This document shows, piece after piece, positions 49,600 to 61,320 of a DNA stretch of 64,000 bases. The first letter of the stretch is position 1, and the number at the start of each line of letters is the position of its first letter. This DNA comes from Cercis canadensis (Eukaryota; Streptophyta; Magnoliopsida; Fabales; Fabaceae), in NCBI GenBank assembly GCA_003255065.1, contig QAOA01007603.1:377564-441563 (forward strand), written 5' to 3'. The position numbers were made by a program, and so were the translations under genes. A model generated the notes under the pieces. The model ran no database searches and was not told where the DNA came from. It was given only the letters and a program-made list of their open reading frames with translations.

Positions 49600-50650
49600 C
49601 TAGTTTGGTAATTCAAAGTTGGGTTACTATCACTGGTGTCTTGAGGGTTCAGTTTAGTCCCATTTACATGTTGTCCTCTACACCATATCTCTTGGTAAAG
49701 GTTTAGTAAGAGGATCAACAAATTACTTGCAAATTTTACATAGAAAAGTGAAATGGTACCACTCAATATTAATTCTTTAATATAATCATGCCTTAGACTA
49801 ATATGCCTTGACTTTTCATTATACATATTATTGAAAGCATAAGACATTGTAGCCTCAATATCACAGTGTATGGAAACAGGTGGCAGTGGTTGTGGCCACA
49901 ACTCAATTTCAAACAACATGTTTCTTTACCACTCAGCTTCCTTACCTGCAATAGCCAAAGTAATAAATTTTGCCTCCATGGTAGAATGGGCATGACATAT
50001 TTGTTTCTTTGATGTCCAACATATTGCACCTCCAGCTAGTGTAACTATCCAACATGTTGTTGCAATACTTTCACTAGCTCTTGTTCTCTAGTTTGCATAT
50101 GAATAACCTTCTAGCACATCAAGAAAATATATATAAGACAACTTTAGGTTTACAGTACTTTTAAGGTATCCAAGTACCTTTCCAACTGCTTCCCAATATT
50201 TTGTACTATGACTATTTGTAAATCTTGACAATTTGCACACAGCAAAAATAATATTTGATCTTGTACATTGCATTGCCTACATTAAGTTTCCTATAGTAAT
50301 GACATACTTCAATTGTTCTATAGGTCTATTAATATTTTTCACAAGTTTTACACTAGTATCATATGGAGTACCATACTCTTTAATTTTGAGATGTTCAAAT
50401 TTGCTCAAAATTTTCTCTATGTAATGAGTTTGACTCAAAGTAAACCCATGATCATGCTTAGTAACTTTGATACCCAAAATTATATTGACCTCATTAAGAT
50501 CTTTCATCTTAAATTTTGAGGTCAGAAACTTCTTAGTTTCATTTATGTCATGCATGTTGGTACCAAATATAAGCATATCATCAACATAGAGACTAACTAG
50601 TCTTGCTTAAAAGGTTTGCAATGTACCATCAAAATTATATTTCCTTCTAA
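49600..50650 (-). pseudogene. Copia reverse transcriptase end and RNase H
   Basis: The RT catalytic box YVDDMLIFG is intact (about 50567-50594), followed by FLTSKFKMKDLNEVNIILGI, SQTHYIEKILSKF and the connection part SRFTNSHSTKYWEAVGKVLGYLK-type block. RNase H follows with STMEAKFITLAIAGKEAEW and IHCDIEATMSYAFN. Stops at several points break the frame. The N-terminal part of RT (50650-50990) is poorly preserved. It copied element RNA in the ancestor and is dead here. Confidence 0.8.
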
Positions 50651-50987
50651 AAACTCATTTGTTACCAATGAATTTTGAGCCAAGTGGTAAGCAACTAAGA
50701 CCCAAGTATTATTAGACATTATTGAGTCAATTTCATCATTCATAGCTTCTTTTTAGAAAGTTGTATCTCTAGAAGCTATTGCTTCTTCAAAAGTTTTATG
50801 CTCACTCTCAATGTTTAATAATACTTTTATCTTTTTAATAACCCAATTTCTATTACCTTATACCAAAAAAGTAATGAATTCAGGATCAGTGCATTTTTCT
50901 TTTCTTGGCATTTGACTTCTTTTTGGTTCAGATGGTTCACTTACTAGTTTCCTCTTACCCTTAGCAAGAGAATCAATAGTATCAAAA

Positions 50988-52013
50988 CTATTTTGATCCT
51001 GTGAATTTTGTGGTTTCATGCATACCACTTTTTAGTTCATGCAGAATATTTTCAAGTTCATACACAACTTGATCTAACATGAATTTTTCTTCAAAAAAGT
51101 CAAAATGAATAGATTCCACAATAACATTAGACTCTAAATTAAGTAGCCTATATGATTTGAAATTTTGTACATAACCAATAAAAATAATTTTAATTCCTCT
51201 TGGCCCTAATTTGGTTCTTTGAGAATTAGGAAGTCTATATAATGTAACACACTCACACACTTTAAGAGAATTCATATTTGGTTTCTTTTCATTCGAAACT
51301 TCGTATGTTGAAATTTGAAGGAACTTTGTTATGAATGTGACAAGCAGTAAGTAAAGCTTCACTCCACAAGTTATATGGTAATTTAACATTTAAAAGCGTA
51401 ACATTTACCACTTCAATTAGGGTTTTATTTTTTCTTTCTGCTAGTCCATTCTGTTGAGGTGTAAAAGGGACAATTTTTTGATGGATTATTTCATTTTCTT
51501 CACAGAATTTATCAAATTTTGTAGAGAAATATTCTCCACATCTATCACTTCGAATTATTTTAATTTTTCTTTCCTTTTGATTCTCTACCACATATTCAAA
51601 TTTCTTAAATCTGTTAAATGCTTCATCTTTTGTTCTCAATAAATATACATATAAAAAATGAGAACAACCATATATAAATGTAATGAAATACATTTTTCCT
51701 CTTTTGGTTAATTTTTCATTTAATTCACAAATATCAAAATGAATTAAATCTAAAATTTGTATTTCACGTTCTAATTTAGGAAAAAGTTTTCTTGTTATTT
51801 TTGCTTCAACACAAATTTCAAATTTATCTTTATGAACATGCTTGTAGTCAATATAATTATGAGTTGACATATACTTTAGCAGTATGATAATTTAAATGTC
51901 CTAATCTAGTATGCCACAAAGTAGAAGAATCAATGTAAGTAGAAATAACGTTTATTTCTTTCACACTTAAACATGTCATCAATGGAGTATCGCTTTCCTA
52001 CAAAAGACTATTC
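50988..52013 (-). pseudogene. Copia integrase remnant
   Basis: The start of the block (51880-51990) has TLWHTRLGHLNYH, the histidine pair of the zinc domain. The core in 51289-51870 keeps HFDICELN, IIRSDRCGEYFSTKF and PQQNGLAERKNKTLIEV, so the D-D-E residues are all present. A C-terminal part with RGIKIIFIGYVQNFKSYRL follows in 50988-51389. The frame changes near 51300. The region upstream in coding direction is cut at 52013 by the long LTR-like insertion. Confidence 0.85.
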
Positions 52014-55000
52014 TGTAGACACCGTATTTTGTTAGGATTTTTTTTATGGTTTAAAAATATATAAAAGAAATAGATAAATTCTTAAATTCTAATTAGTACT
52101 TTTTTTTTATTGTTTAGATTTTTGTGATTAAAGAAACCCTAAGCTCAATCTATTGTCAACTAGACCCTTTTTCATTTAAGCTCATTTGGCCAATCTTTTA
52201 TTTTTTTAATTTTTCTAAATAGTAGATAAAAAAATATAAATAAGTTTGGTTAATTGCTTTTTGCATCATTGCATTGGTCCAAGCCATGAATTATCTTTTC
52301 TTTTAAATAAGTAACTAAGCAAATGAAGTAAATAAAGCAATTTAAAAAAAGAGAAAAAGGAGTATGTAGTAGTTGGAAGGCAAAATAGGAAATTACAAAC
52401 AAAATATCTAGGAGAAATGAGTTATACGCAAAAGGGGAGCAACGTGAGAAGGTGAGGAGCATAGCAAAGGAAGAGCAACGTGAGAAGAGAGCAAAAGGGG
52501 AAAAACGGTTTTTTAGGGAGAGCTTTCAGCAGAGAGCAAAAATACACAGCAGAGTAGAGAAGCAGAAAATGGTTTCCTGTGAGAGAAAAACCAGAGAGAC
52601 TAAGGGCAAGAACTAATAAAGGAGAAAGAAAAGGGCAGAGGAGAAAGGAAAAAGCATTCAATAAATTGGGAGCAAAAGTGTGAAGAAGAGGGAATTGGAG
52701 ACAGAACTGAAGCTGAAGAAAGAGCTACGGAGGACAACAAGGTTCAAAGGGTGCTCTAGATATTCATCTCCAAACTGATTTTTCATTGGTTAGCTTCCAC
52801 TTTTCTTGATTCTTTTTCCTTTCTCTGATTTTCGGTATGGGTACATCTCAAGTTGGTTGTGTTTGTGAGTTGGAATTTGAATCTATGTGTTTGACCCTTA
52901 TGATAGATTTATTCTTGTGATACATTATGCTGGCCAGTTAAAGGGTTATTTAGTTTTCATAATATTTGTCCTTCCGTGTTAATTAAATAGATGAATTTCT
53001 AGACGGTTCTTTATTGGTAAAAGATTGTTCATGCATTCATAGATGAATATGTTTTTTGTTTTAAGATGTTTCTTCATAATATGTAATTTATGTCTCTGAT
53101 AAGAAATCACTTAGATGCAACTTGGCTTGGAACTGCTATGTTCTGAAATTTATATTTCTCAGGTTGTGTGATTTTGAGTTGATTGAATACTATTATGTGT
53201 TCCTTGCTGCTGAATGGATAATGAAACATAATAATGGAAGCAAATACCCAAAACTCTTTAAGAATGTGTCAATGACCCATAAAAGACTTAAGTATGATAA
53301 AGTTTCATTTATTGAAGTGTGTGAATTTGAAGATATAATTCCATAAAAATAGAGGCTGTGACATGTGGAACTATGCTGTCTGTTTTTATATATATCTTGG
53401 TAGTATGTATGAAGGTTTTTGCTGCATTATCATGCAAAGATTCCGCACTTTCATTTGGCTGTTCTGGGTATAAATATGTGGTTAGTGTTGCTGTTTTTGG
53501 GTTTAAGTTGGTCATTATTTTGGGTATAAATTGCTGTTATCTTTGGTTTGTCTTGGATTAATCTTACTCGTTGTTTTGATTCAAATGGGGGCTATTTAAG
53601 GGTAACTCTGTTATGGCTAAGTTCATGGTTGTAAGTGGTCATTTTGTAGATGAATGGTGGTTTGTTGGGAGCATAAATGATAGTTGTTTCGCACACTACT
53701 TCAAGGTTTTGTGACTGTTTTGGGGTTGAATTGGTTGCTGTCCTGATTTTGTTTCCATGTCTTTCTTGCATTGATTTTGGCTAACTCATGAGACTTTTTT
53801 TGGCTCATGTTCCTAGGCTGTTTGGGCTCTCTATTGCTGCTGTTAAATTTTGTTCCATTAGACTTAATTGAAAGGGGGAATCATCTTGTACTTGACTGCT
53901 TTGCTATTTTAATGACTAAGAGAAAAAATTCGTTTATTGGCTCTATCACTTGTTTGTGAGGACATAGGTGTTTTTTCTTTTGGTATGTGCTGTAAGAAAT
54001 ACATTAGACTCATAATTTCACCACTTTACTTGCTGTGATATTTGATGTTGTTATATTTTTCTTGGCACACAAATAAATAAAGTCATGAACATCTTCATTT
54101 TTGGGTTTGTCAGATAGCTCTGGCAGTAGGCAGTGTTTGATTTGTTTCTGGAGCTATAGAGCTTGAAATTTAGCAATGTTGGTGTCATTAGAACCGTAAG
54201 ACATATATCTTCATGGTGTAAAATTTTTAGACTTTTTTCATGTCTAGTTAACTCTCAATTTCTGTTTGAATATAGCCGCTCAATGTTGCATTGACACTGA
54301 TGCCCTGTCTCTGGCAGTGTTCGGTCTTTTATTTTTTTCTAAAGTTGTACAGCTCTGAATTGCATGATTCTTATCTATTTAGAACCATAAGATGCATGTT
54401 TTCAATGTATACAATTTTCAAATTTTTTACATATCTAGTTTACTACCAGTTTTGGTTTGAACATAGTTGTTCAATGTTACACTAACACTGATGCCCTGTC
54501 TTTGGCAGTGTTTGGTCTTTTATTTCTTTTTGAAGTTGTACAACTCTGAATTGAATGGTTCTTATATCTTTAAAACCATAAGATACATGTTTTCAATGTG
54601 TACAAGTTTCATATTTTTTGCATGTCTAGTTTACTACTAGTTTTGGTTTGAACATAGCTACTCAATGTTGCATTGACACTGATGCCCTGTCTCTGGCAGT
54701 GTTCGGTCTTTTATTTCTTTCTGAAGTTGTACAGCTATGAATTGCATGGTTCTTATTTCTATAGAACCATAAGATGCATGTTTTCAATGTGTGAAATTTT
54801 CAGATTTTTTTTCATGTTTAGTTTACTACCAGTTTTAGTTTTAACATAGTTGTTCAATGTTGCACTGACACTGATGTTCTATCTCTGGCAGTGTTTTGTC
54901 TTTTATTTCTTTCTAAAGTTGTACAGCTTCAAATTGTATGGTTCTTATCTCTTTAGAACCATATGATATATGTTTTCAATGTGTGAAATTTTTAAATTTT

Positions 55001-56315
55001 TTGCATGTCTAGTTTTTTACCATTTTTGGTTTGAACATAGCTGTTTAATGTGCTCTATCTCTCGCAATGTTCGGTCTTTTATTTCTTTCTGAAGGTGTAG
55101 AGCTCCAAATTAAGCGATGTTGGTCTTATTAAAACCGTAGGATGTGTGGCTTCAATGTATATAATTTTTAGAATTTTTTCATGTCTAATTCACTCTCAGT
55201 TTTGGCTCGAGCATAGCTGTTTTAGATAATTGATGAATATGTGAATTTTTTGGACTTCCTTTAATTTTGCCTTTTGATAAGGATGATGGTTTTGGGCATG
55301 TTTGTTGGTTGTCCTGGTGTGTTATGCCTCATTTTTTTTTTTGTGTATTTTGCCTATGTGTTTAGCTGTCATTCTTATATGTGATAGATTCTTTTTTTTT
55401 CTATTCTAAAGACTGTTTAGGGTTGGTTTGTGTATTTTTTGGTTGATTTTGGGTTATTCCTTTTGAAGCATGTAGATATTAAATGTGTAGGTCACTTAGG
55501 TAGATTTCCTTTTAAGTCTTGCCTAATCTGTGTTTTAGTGTATTCATGAGCATCGTTGGATACAATTCATGGTAATTATGAGTATGAGCAAATCGGAAGG
55601 CTCAACCGAAAGATACCTAGCTACAAGCTTGGAGCAAGAATGTTGTTTTATTTATCTCTTTTTTTATTTTTTGATGTAATTTAAGATTTCTCAATACTTA
55701 TATTTTGAGACAAATTTTGTAATATTTAATATCATGCATTTGCATTGTATATAAAAAATATACATGTGCCGTGTAGTATCCATATGCACATTCACTTATC
55801 ATAGGAGGATAGGGCGAGTCAGTCTTATATGATATGCCTTTCTCTATCCGATCTAGGTGAATGTAGCGCCACCCTAGACGGTCGCTTTATGCTATGAAAG
55901 AGTTGAAGGATTTAGGTCTCGGTAGAGAATTTATGCATTACACGTTTAAATTCTTTGTTTTTATTTTCATAAGATATTCTTGCAACAATTCATTATTTTC
56001 GGGTAAATAAAATACATATTTTTGGTAATATTATATTTGCACAACTAATTTAGTGTAACTGTCTTTAGATGGATGCTATGGAGTGCCTAACACCTTCCCT
56101 ACGTATAAACAAACTCCTGAACCCTCTCTGGTTCATAGACTGTTATTTTTTTTATTTATTAAAGAAAAAAATTTTCCAATTGTTCCTTATTTTTCTTAAT
56201 ACAATTGGTAGCGACTCCAAGTTTTCTTTCGAAAACTAATCTTTTTTTTCCTTACGTCCGTCATCTGCGTCGTAGCGATCTTCAAGTACGTTATGACACA
56301 TTCTTGAACCCAACA
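52014..56315. mobile_element. 4.3-kb LTR-like insertion (Ogre-type solo LTR?)
   Basis: The block starts tgtagacaccgtattttg and ends ttgaacccaaca, so it has TG...CA ends. It interrupts copia pol between two parts that read on in the same protein (SYNKTK side and FVGKRYSIDDMFK side). It has no long reading frame. Near its right end it holds gagtgcctaacaccttccc and tagcgactcca, motifs I associate with very long LTRs of Tat/Ogre gypsy elements. The middle contains the 190-bp tandem repeats listed next. No clear target duplication (tattc against atttt), so solo LTR is an inference; a non-coding LARD-like element is the alternative. Confidence 0.5.
54100..55220 (+). repeat. About six diverged tandem repeats of ~190 bp
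   Basis: The phrase gatgccctgtctctggcagtg or a variant recurs at about 54298, 54490, 54680 and 54872, with weaker copies near 54110 and 55054. Each unit also holds cttttatttctttctgaagttgtacagc-like and agaaccataagatgcatg-like parts. The period is about 190. Copies differ by 10-20 percent. They lie inside the 4.3-kb LTR-like block. Confidence 0.8.
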
Positions 56316-57819
56316 ATTTTGTCTTATTATAGGACAATCTTAAAACCCTTTTTACAAAGCAAACTTGTAGAAATTAGGTTTCTTTTAACATCATGAATAT
56401 GATAGACATTACTAGGTTAAGTTTCTGCCCAGAAGTGAAATTCAGCAAAACAGACCCTTTTCCTAGCACCTTGGCACGATTGTGATTCCCCATTAGTACT
56501 TCATCTTGTTATTCCAACTCATGGCAAGTTTTGAAGTAAGCTTTGTTGTTGCAAACATGTATTGTTGCATCCGAATCAAGGAACCAATCCATATTTCTCG
56601 ATGTCGTAGCCATGTTCAATTCAGTCACCATTCCAATCTGAATGTTGGAAACTATTGCAATAAGTTCTTTCACTTCATCTTCCAACAAGTTGGCTAGTTT
56701 GGCTTAAGAATTTCATTTCTTCATTTCAAAAAGTTTGAATCTACATTCTTTGATGTAGTGACCTTNAGTTTTGAAGTAAGCTTTGTTGTTGCAAACATGT
56801 ATTGTTGCATCCGAATCAAGGAACCAATCCATATTTCTCGATGTAGTAGCCATGTTCAATTCAGTCACCATTCCAATCTGAATGTTGGAAACTATTGCAA
56901 TAAGTTCTTTCACTTCATCTTCCAACAAGTTGGCTAGTTTGGCTTAAGAATTTCATTTCTTCATTTCAAAAAGTTTGAATCTACATTCTTTGATGTAGTG
57001 ACCTTTCTTTCCACATTGAAAGCAAGCCTTGTCCTTTTTTGCTTTTCTTGAATCCACAATTTTTCTGGACCTTAAGCTTGTCCTCATTCTTCCCTTTAGA
57101 CTTGTTTTCGGATTTGTTGTTTCCAAAATTATTTCCAATTGCATTCACTTGTTATGAATTCTTTTTTGAATTCACATTTATTTTCAAAAACTTTTCATCT
57201 CTAACACGAGTTTCACACTCAATCTATAAATGAGTTTGAAATTGTTCAAGAGTGAAATTATTAGGTGAATGCAACACTTTCTTTTTATACCTATTCTAAG
57301 AAAGAGGCAACTCAGACATAATTGCTCCTATCTAAAGGGTATTAGGAATTGAGATCTCCAAATCCCTTACTCTGGAAACTAAAATTTGTAGTTCATGAAC
57401 TTGATCCATAATTGGCATGTTATCATACATTTTTAAATCAAAGTAATTAGAAGAAAGGTATTTGTCAGTACCTCTCTTTTCGCTTTGATACTTGACTTCT
57501 AGTGTATTCCATATGTCTTTTGGTGAAGTTAAATTTGACTAAAGATCATAGAGATGTTTCGGTAAGGGTATTCAAAATGTGACCACCACACACCAATTCA
57601 TCTTCCTCATGTTTTTGCCTCTGGTTTCTTATTTCATTCGAATATTCAGTAGTTGGTGCAACAATAGGTGGCAGATTTGGGTCCAAGACATAAAAAAACC
57701 TTCAAGGTTGTGAGCAAGAACTTCATCTTATCTTTTCACCTTGTGAAATTTGTCCCATCAAATTGGTTGAGTTTCACAGAATCTTGCAACTTTACAGTTG
57801 AAGTAGTAACAACCTCCAT
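56316..57819 (-). pseudogene. Copia gag, zinc knuckle and protease remnant
   Basis: The ATG at 57819 opens MEVVTTSTVKLQDSVKLNQF, but the reading frame meets a stop after DGTNFTR. Later parts are in several frames. The zinc knuckle CFQCGKKGHYIKEC (near 57000) is intact. The protease block reads WFLDSDATIHVC, where DSGAT is expected, so the flap-side Gly is replaced by Asp. The downstream block GNHNRAKVLGKGSVLLNF is visible to about 56400. It is dead. Confidence 0.8.
56527..57005 (-). repeat. Direct duplication joined by a single N
   Basis: 56527-56765 and 56767-57005 are 239-base direct copies differing at about one base, separated by N at 56766. It duplicates the end of the zinc knuckle and the start of the protease and fits an unmerged assembly overlap. 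Confidence 0.88.
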
Positions 57820-57841
57820 TATGAGAATATTACACTCAAAT

Positions 57842-58304
57842 TGTTAGAAATAGTATCAGGGAAACAATAAAATAGTTGGCTTCGAGGTATGAATAATTAC
57901 ACTGTCTTGAGTGTAATATTGCTTTTCTACAAAAGCAAGTTAGCTCAGAATACAACAAAGCCTTAAAAAAAATTTCAATGAAAAATATGAATCTTAATTC
58001 ATTTGAAACTTCTCTTTTATAGACTTGAAAAGACACTTATGAACAAATATGTTTGGTCAGTTATAAGCAAACACAATTGTCTGTTTGGGAATAGACACAA
58101 CTGTTTGTTTAGTAACAGACATTAATCAACCAGTTACAACTATTTGATTTAATGAAACTTTTTAAAATAAATAATTGACATCCAAACCAGGTCAACCCGA
58201 CCTGAATTGGATTCTTTGTTTTCTTTTTATAAAGTCTTATCCTTACATTGTTTTATCCAATGTGGGACTTGGTTCCATAACTCAAGTTTACAACTTATTC
58301 AACA
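57842..58304 (-). repeat. 5' LTR of the copia element
   Basis: 463 bases, tgttagaaatag to attcaaca on the plus strand, the mate of 48626-49087. Directly followed by the target duplication atatt. Confidence 0.9.
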
Positions 58305-58629
58305 ATATTAATGGGTTATTGTGCATGTCCAAAAATTGGAAGGCGGTGTGGAGTTTTTCGGTAGCATAATGATGGTGACAGAAGTGGGATTTCAGCCACT
58401 CATGATGTCGTGCTAGTGGAATAGGAAATGACTGAGCTTTTCTTTCTTCAAACCTAACAATTTTTGATCTAGTGGTCGAAAAAAATTATCATCTTCTACA
58501 GTGAGGGACATCAAGGAAAATGGGAAAAGGATGAGGAAGATGAACAACTAGCTAGTGAAGATGAAGAAGGTTTTGGCCATGGTTGGCTTGGGAAGAAGAA
58601 GGATACGCTATTGAGCCAAAATCACTTAT

Positions 58630-58668
<39 letters not shown>

Positions 58669-59317
58669 CCAATTTCCAACACCTAAACAGCGTAGTTTCG
58701 TAAGATTACCAGCCTAGACATGCCATGTCAACGTTTAACTATCTAAGTCAACACTTAATAGTCCACATATGCAACACCGTTAAGTTTTTCAAACGGAAAT
58801 TAATGGTGGACCTAAGTGATGGACGAAATAAACATTGAGGAACTTATGCGATACAAAAAATCTTTCAAAGTACCTAAGTAATTTTAGGTATATCTTTCAG
58901 GTACCAAAATAACCTTTTACTCTTTAGACCAAAGAAGAAGCTAAGTCACAAATTAAAAAGTTGATACCTATAATTATCCATACCTATCTTCTAGACAACA
59001 TAGGGGAATAGGAGATAACACCAATAGAAGTTACCAAAAAAAAAAAAAAAAACCTCCAATAGAATAGATATGGCCATCATAAAGATTTGTACCACAAACA
59101 CTCAAATATTCATTATCATTTTTTCTGTGCAATAAGGTAAAGAATTCATAACACTCATAATTTATCATAGGTGCAATGGTAATAGCAAAGCACAAACAAA
59201 CAAACAAAATTGATGGTAAAAGAAAAAAGTTCAGCATTCAAGGCATGCTAATCCTACTTACAATATGAAAGTTAAAATAGTGCTTGACTGCTTACCCATG
59301 AACATGCCCATGAGATC

Positions 59318-59530
59318 CTATAAAATGATATAAAATTATATTATATCCCCAGAACATAGAGAATGAATCTCTAATAGTAATTTCAATAGAAGAAATTTTT
59401 TAAAAATTCTAACAGTAATTTCANCTATAAAATGATATAAAATTATATTATATCCCCAAAACATAGAGAATGAATCTCTAATAGTAATTTCAATAGAAGA
59501 AATTTTTTAAAAATTCTAACAGTAATTTCA
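59318..59530. repeat. Direct duplication joined by a single N
   Basis: 59318-59423 and 59425-59530 are 106-base direct copies, almost identical, separated by N at 59424. Same pattern as the other three single-N joins. Confidence 0.85.
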
Positions 59531-59771
59531 ACAAAATTTCTTTACCATTGGAATTTTCAAAAAATAGACATTATTTTTTTAAAAAAAAAATTCCAAAAAT
59601 ATATTGGAATTTTTTTTAAACCCAAAACACACCGTTTAGCTAAAAAAAAAAAAAATTTAATTTTTTTTTTAGGTTTCCAACGATAATTATCATTGAAATT
59701 CATTATCCCCAACACTCACCATTTCACTAACCGGTAACCCAATTTTATTTTTTTTCTGAAATTTGATCGAA

Positions 59772-59795
59772 TTCCAACAGTAATTACTGTTGGAA
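59772..59795. repeat. Perfect 24-bp palindrome
   Basis: Reads the same on both strands, centred on taatta, with ttccaacag and its complement as arms. A related imperfect palindrome (ttccaacgataattatc...) lies at about 59675-59698, and half-motifs aacagtaattt occur at 59411-59420 and 59518-59527. Such families of short palindromes are found near the ends of CACTA-type transposons, but no CACTA terminus was found. Confidence 0.6.
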
Positions 59796-60876
59796 CCCTA
59801 GAAAATATCTTCACCCTTTTATTTTCTCCCTATTGCTTCACCGAGAGTTGCCATTTTTCTTCCTCTCCCTCTACAAGCGTTGAACTTTGGCTTTGGGTGG
59901 CATTTTTCGGTGGCAAGGTGTAGCGTCTAAGTGAGTTGGCTGCTCTTCCTTTAGGTTGGTGTGTCTATCTGAAATCTCTCTCTCTCTCTCTTTCTCTCTC
60001 TCCATTTCTATTTTAGTTATGGTATTAATTAGTTTCTAGATTTTATTTTGTTAAATTTGTTTAGGGCTTTTGATGTATGGGTTGCTTGTGGTTGTTTTAT
60101 GATTTTTAGTTATTTTTTTAGATAGATGGTGAAATGTATCTATTGTTAGGGTAATTTTTACTCCTATGTGTTTTTATTTAACTGAATCGTCTGTTTACTA
60201 TGTTCTATGTGTTTAGCATAAAAAACATAGCATATACGGCTTCTTGTTTTAGTTGTTAGATGCCTGTGTCTATCTCCCTCATGTTTACACAAAAAATAAT
60301 ATTGATACCCTAACACTTTTTTCCTTTTTAAACAACACTCTTACACTGCAGAATTATATAATTCAGATTTAATAAAAACTTTACATGAATTCATTTGAAC
60401 TTTTCTATGTCAAATTCTAATGGCACACCTAAATAAGTGTAAAATTGATATAATAAATTTCGGAAAGGGTATCATTTTCCCTAGAAAGAAGAAAAGAAAA
60501 AACCGTAATTGGAAGGAAAGCTCGAAGTTCTTTCTTGGACCTGTTGCAACCAACATTCACCAGATTGGGTAGTTTTCTTCTGTGTCTTTTCTCTTGGTCC
60601 TTCTTTATTGGCATGGTCACTATTTCTTAATTCTTACATAGTGATATATTGGGTCAAATGTTCTATTTCTTGGAGAATCTTGTAATTTTTTTTTCGGCCT
60701 TGAATTTGAATCTTGTTGCAATAAAAGTTGTGGTTTTCAGCACAACAACAAGCTAGAGTTATAGTTCAAGGATGATATGTCCCGAGAACAATGTTTGATG
60801 GCATTAGTTTAAGATGTTGGGAACCATTGAGATTTTGATTCTCTCAAAAAATGTACCCATTTAAAGAGGTTGTGAA

Positions 60877-61320
60877 TAGGGGTGTAAGGCAAAACCGGAA
60901 AACCGACAAAATCGACCGAACCGGGGGCAAACCGAGAGAGGTGGTCCGGTTTTCGGTTTGATTTTTTGAAAAACCGAGACATTTGGTTCGGTTCGCGGTT
61001 TCACTGAAGAAAAACCGGTACTAAACCAAACCGAACCGAGTCTTCAGAAACGACGTCGTTTTACCATTATAAGGTAGCCTTTCTAAAATCCCTAAGTCTC
61101 TTCTCGACACGTCCCTTCACAAATCACTTCATAATCCCTAAACCTAAAGTTCTCCTCTCTTCGACCCTCAATCCCTCCCATTCTCAAAAAGTCAAATCCC
61201 TAACTCGTTCTTAGACTTCCATTGAATCAAGCCATCGCCTAACTCTCCTCTCATCTCTCGGTCTCTCTATTCTTCGTTGGAGCGTCACTGTCTCGCTCTG
61301 TGGTGATTGGTGAGTCTTAT
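60877..61320 (+). mobile_element. Possible hAT-type transposon end with AACCGAACCG motifs
   Basis: Starts taggggtgtaagg and is followed by many copies of aaccg/cggtt words (accgaaccggggg, ggttcggttcgcggttt, accaaaccgaaccgag). A leader-like stretch follows, with ctttctaaaatccctaag and a possible donor at about 61311 (ttg|gtgagtc). Dense AACCGAACCG words near an AGGGGTG end are typical of plant hAT elements. The other end and a transposase are not seen in this window. Confidence 0.4.

Larger units (their letters stand above)
48626..58304 (-). mobile_element. Ty1/copia retrotransposon with both LTRs and TSD
   Basis: Two LTRs bound 9.68 kb. The flanks atatt (48621-48625) and atatt (58305-58309) are identical 5-bp target duplications. 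Coding order on the minus strand is gag, zinc knuckle, protease, integrase, RT, RNase H, as in copia. Stops and frameshifts are frequent. A 4.3-kb foreign block (52014-56315) separates the protease side from integrase. No canonical tRNA-Met primer site follows the 5' LTR; gag opens only about 20 bases inside it. It lies within the MULE-like element and is therefore younger than it. Confidence 0.9.
47853..58922. mobile_element. MULE-like non-autonomous element, interrupted by a copia insertion
   Basis: The inverted arms are 47853-48140 and about 58620-58922: agagtaaaaggttactttgg at the left against the complement ending ccttttactc at the right. The flanks tttagacca (47844-47852) and tttagacca (58923-58931) are a perfect 9-bp target duplication, typical of Mutator-like elements. 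Taking out the copia element and one copy of its duplication leaves about 1.39 kb with arms of about 300 bases. The arms end at homopolymers (A at 48111-48149, T at 58629-58668). The core (48170-48625 and 58310-58610) is moderately GC-rich in part and may be captured host sequence; I cannot identify it. Confidence 0.75.
58932..60876. other. AT-rich intergenic DNA with homopolymers
   Basis: Contains the assembly duplication at 59318-59530, palindromes near 59680 and 59772, and a CT microsatellite at 59970-60003. The stretch 59815-60000 looks like a transcript leader (CT-rich, GC higher) but no coding region follows. Confidence 0.45.
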
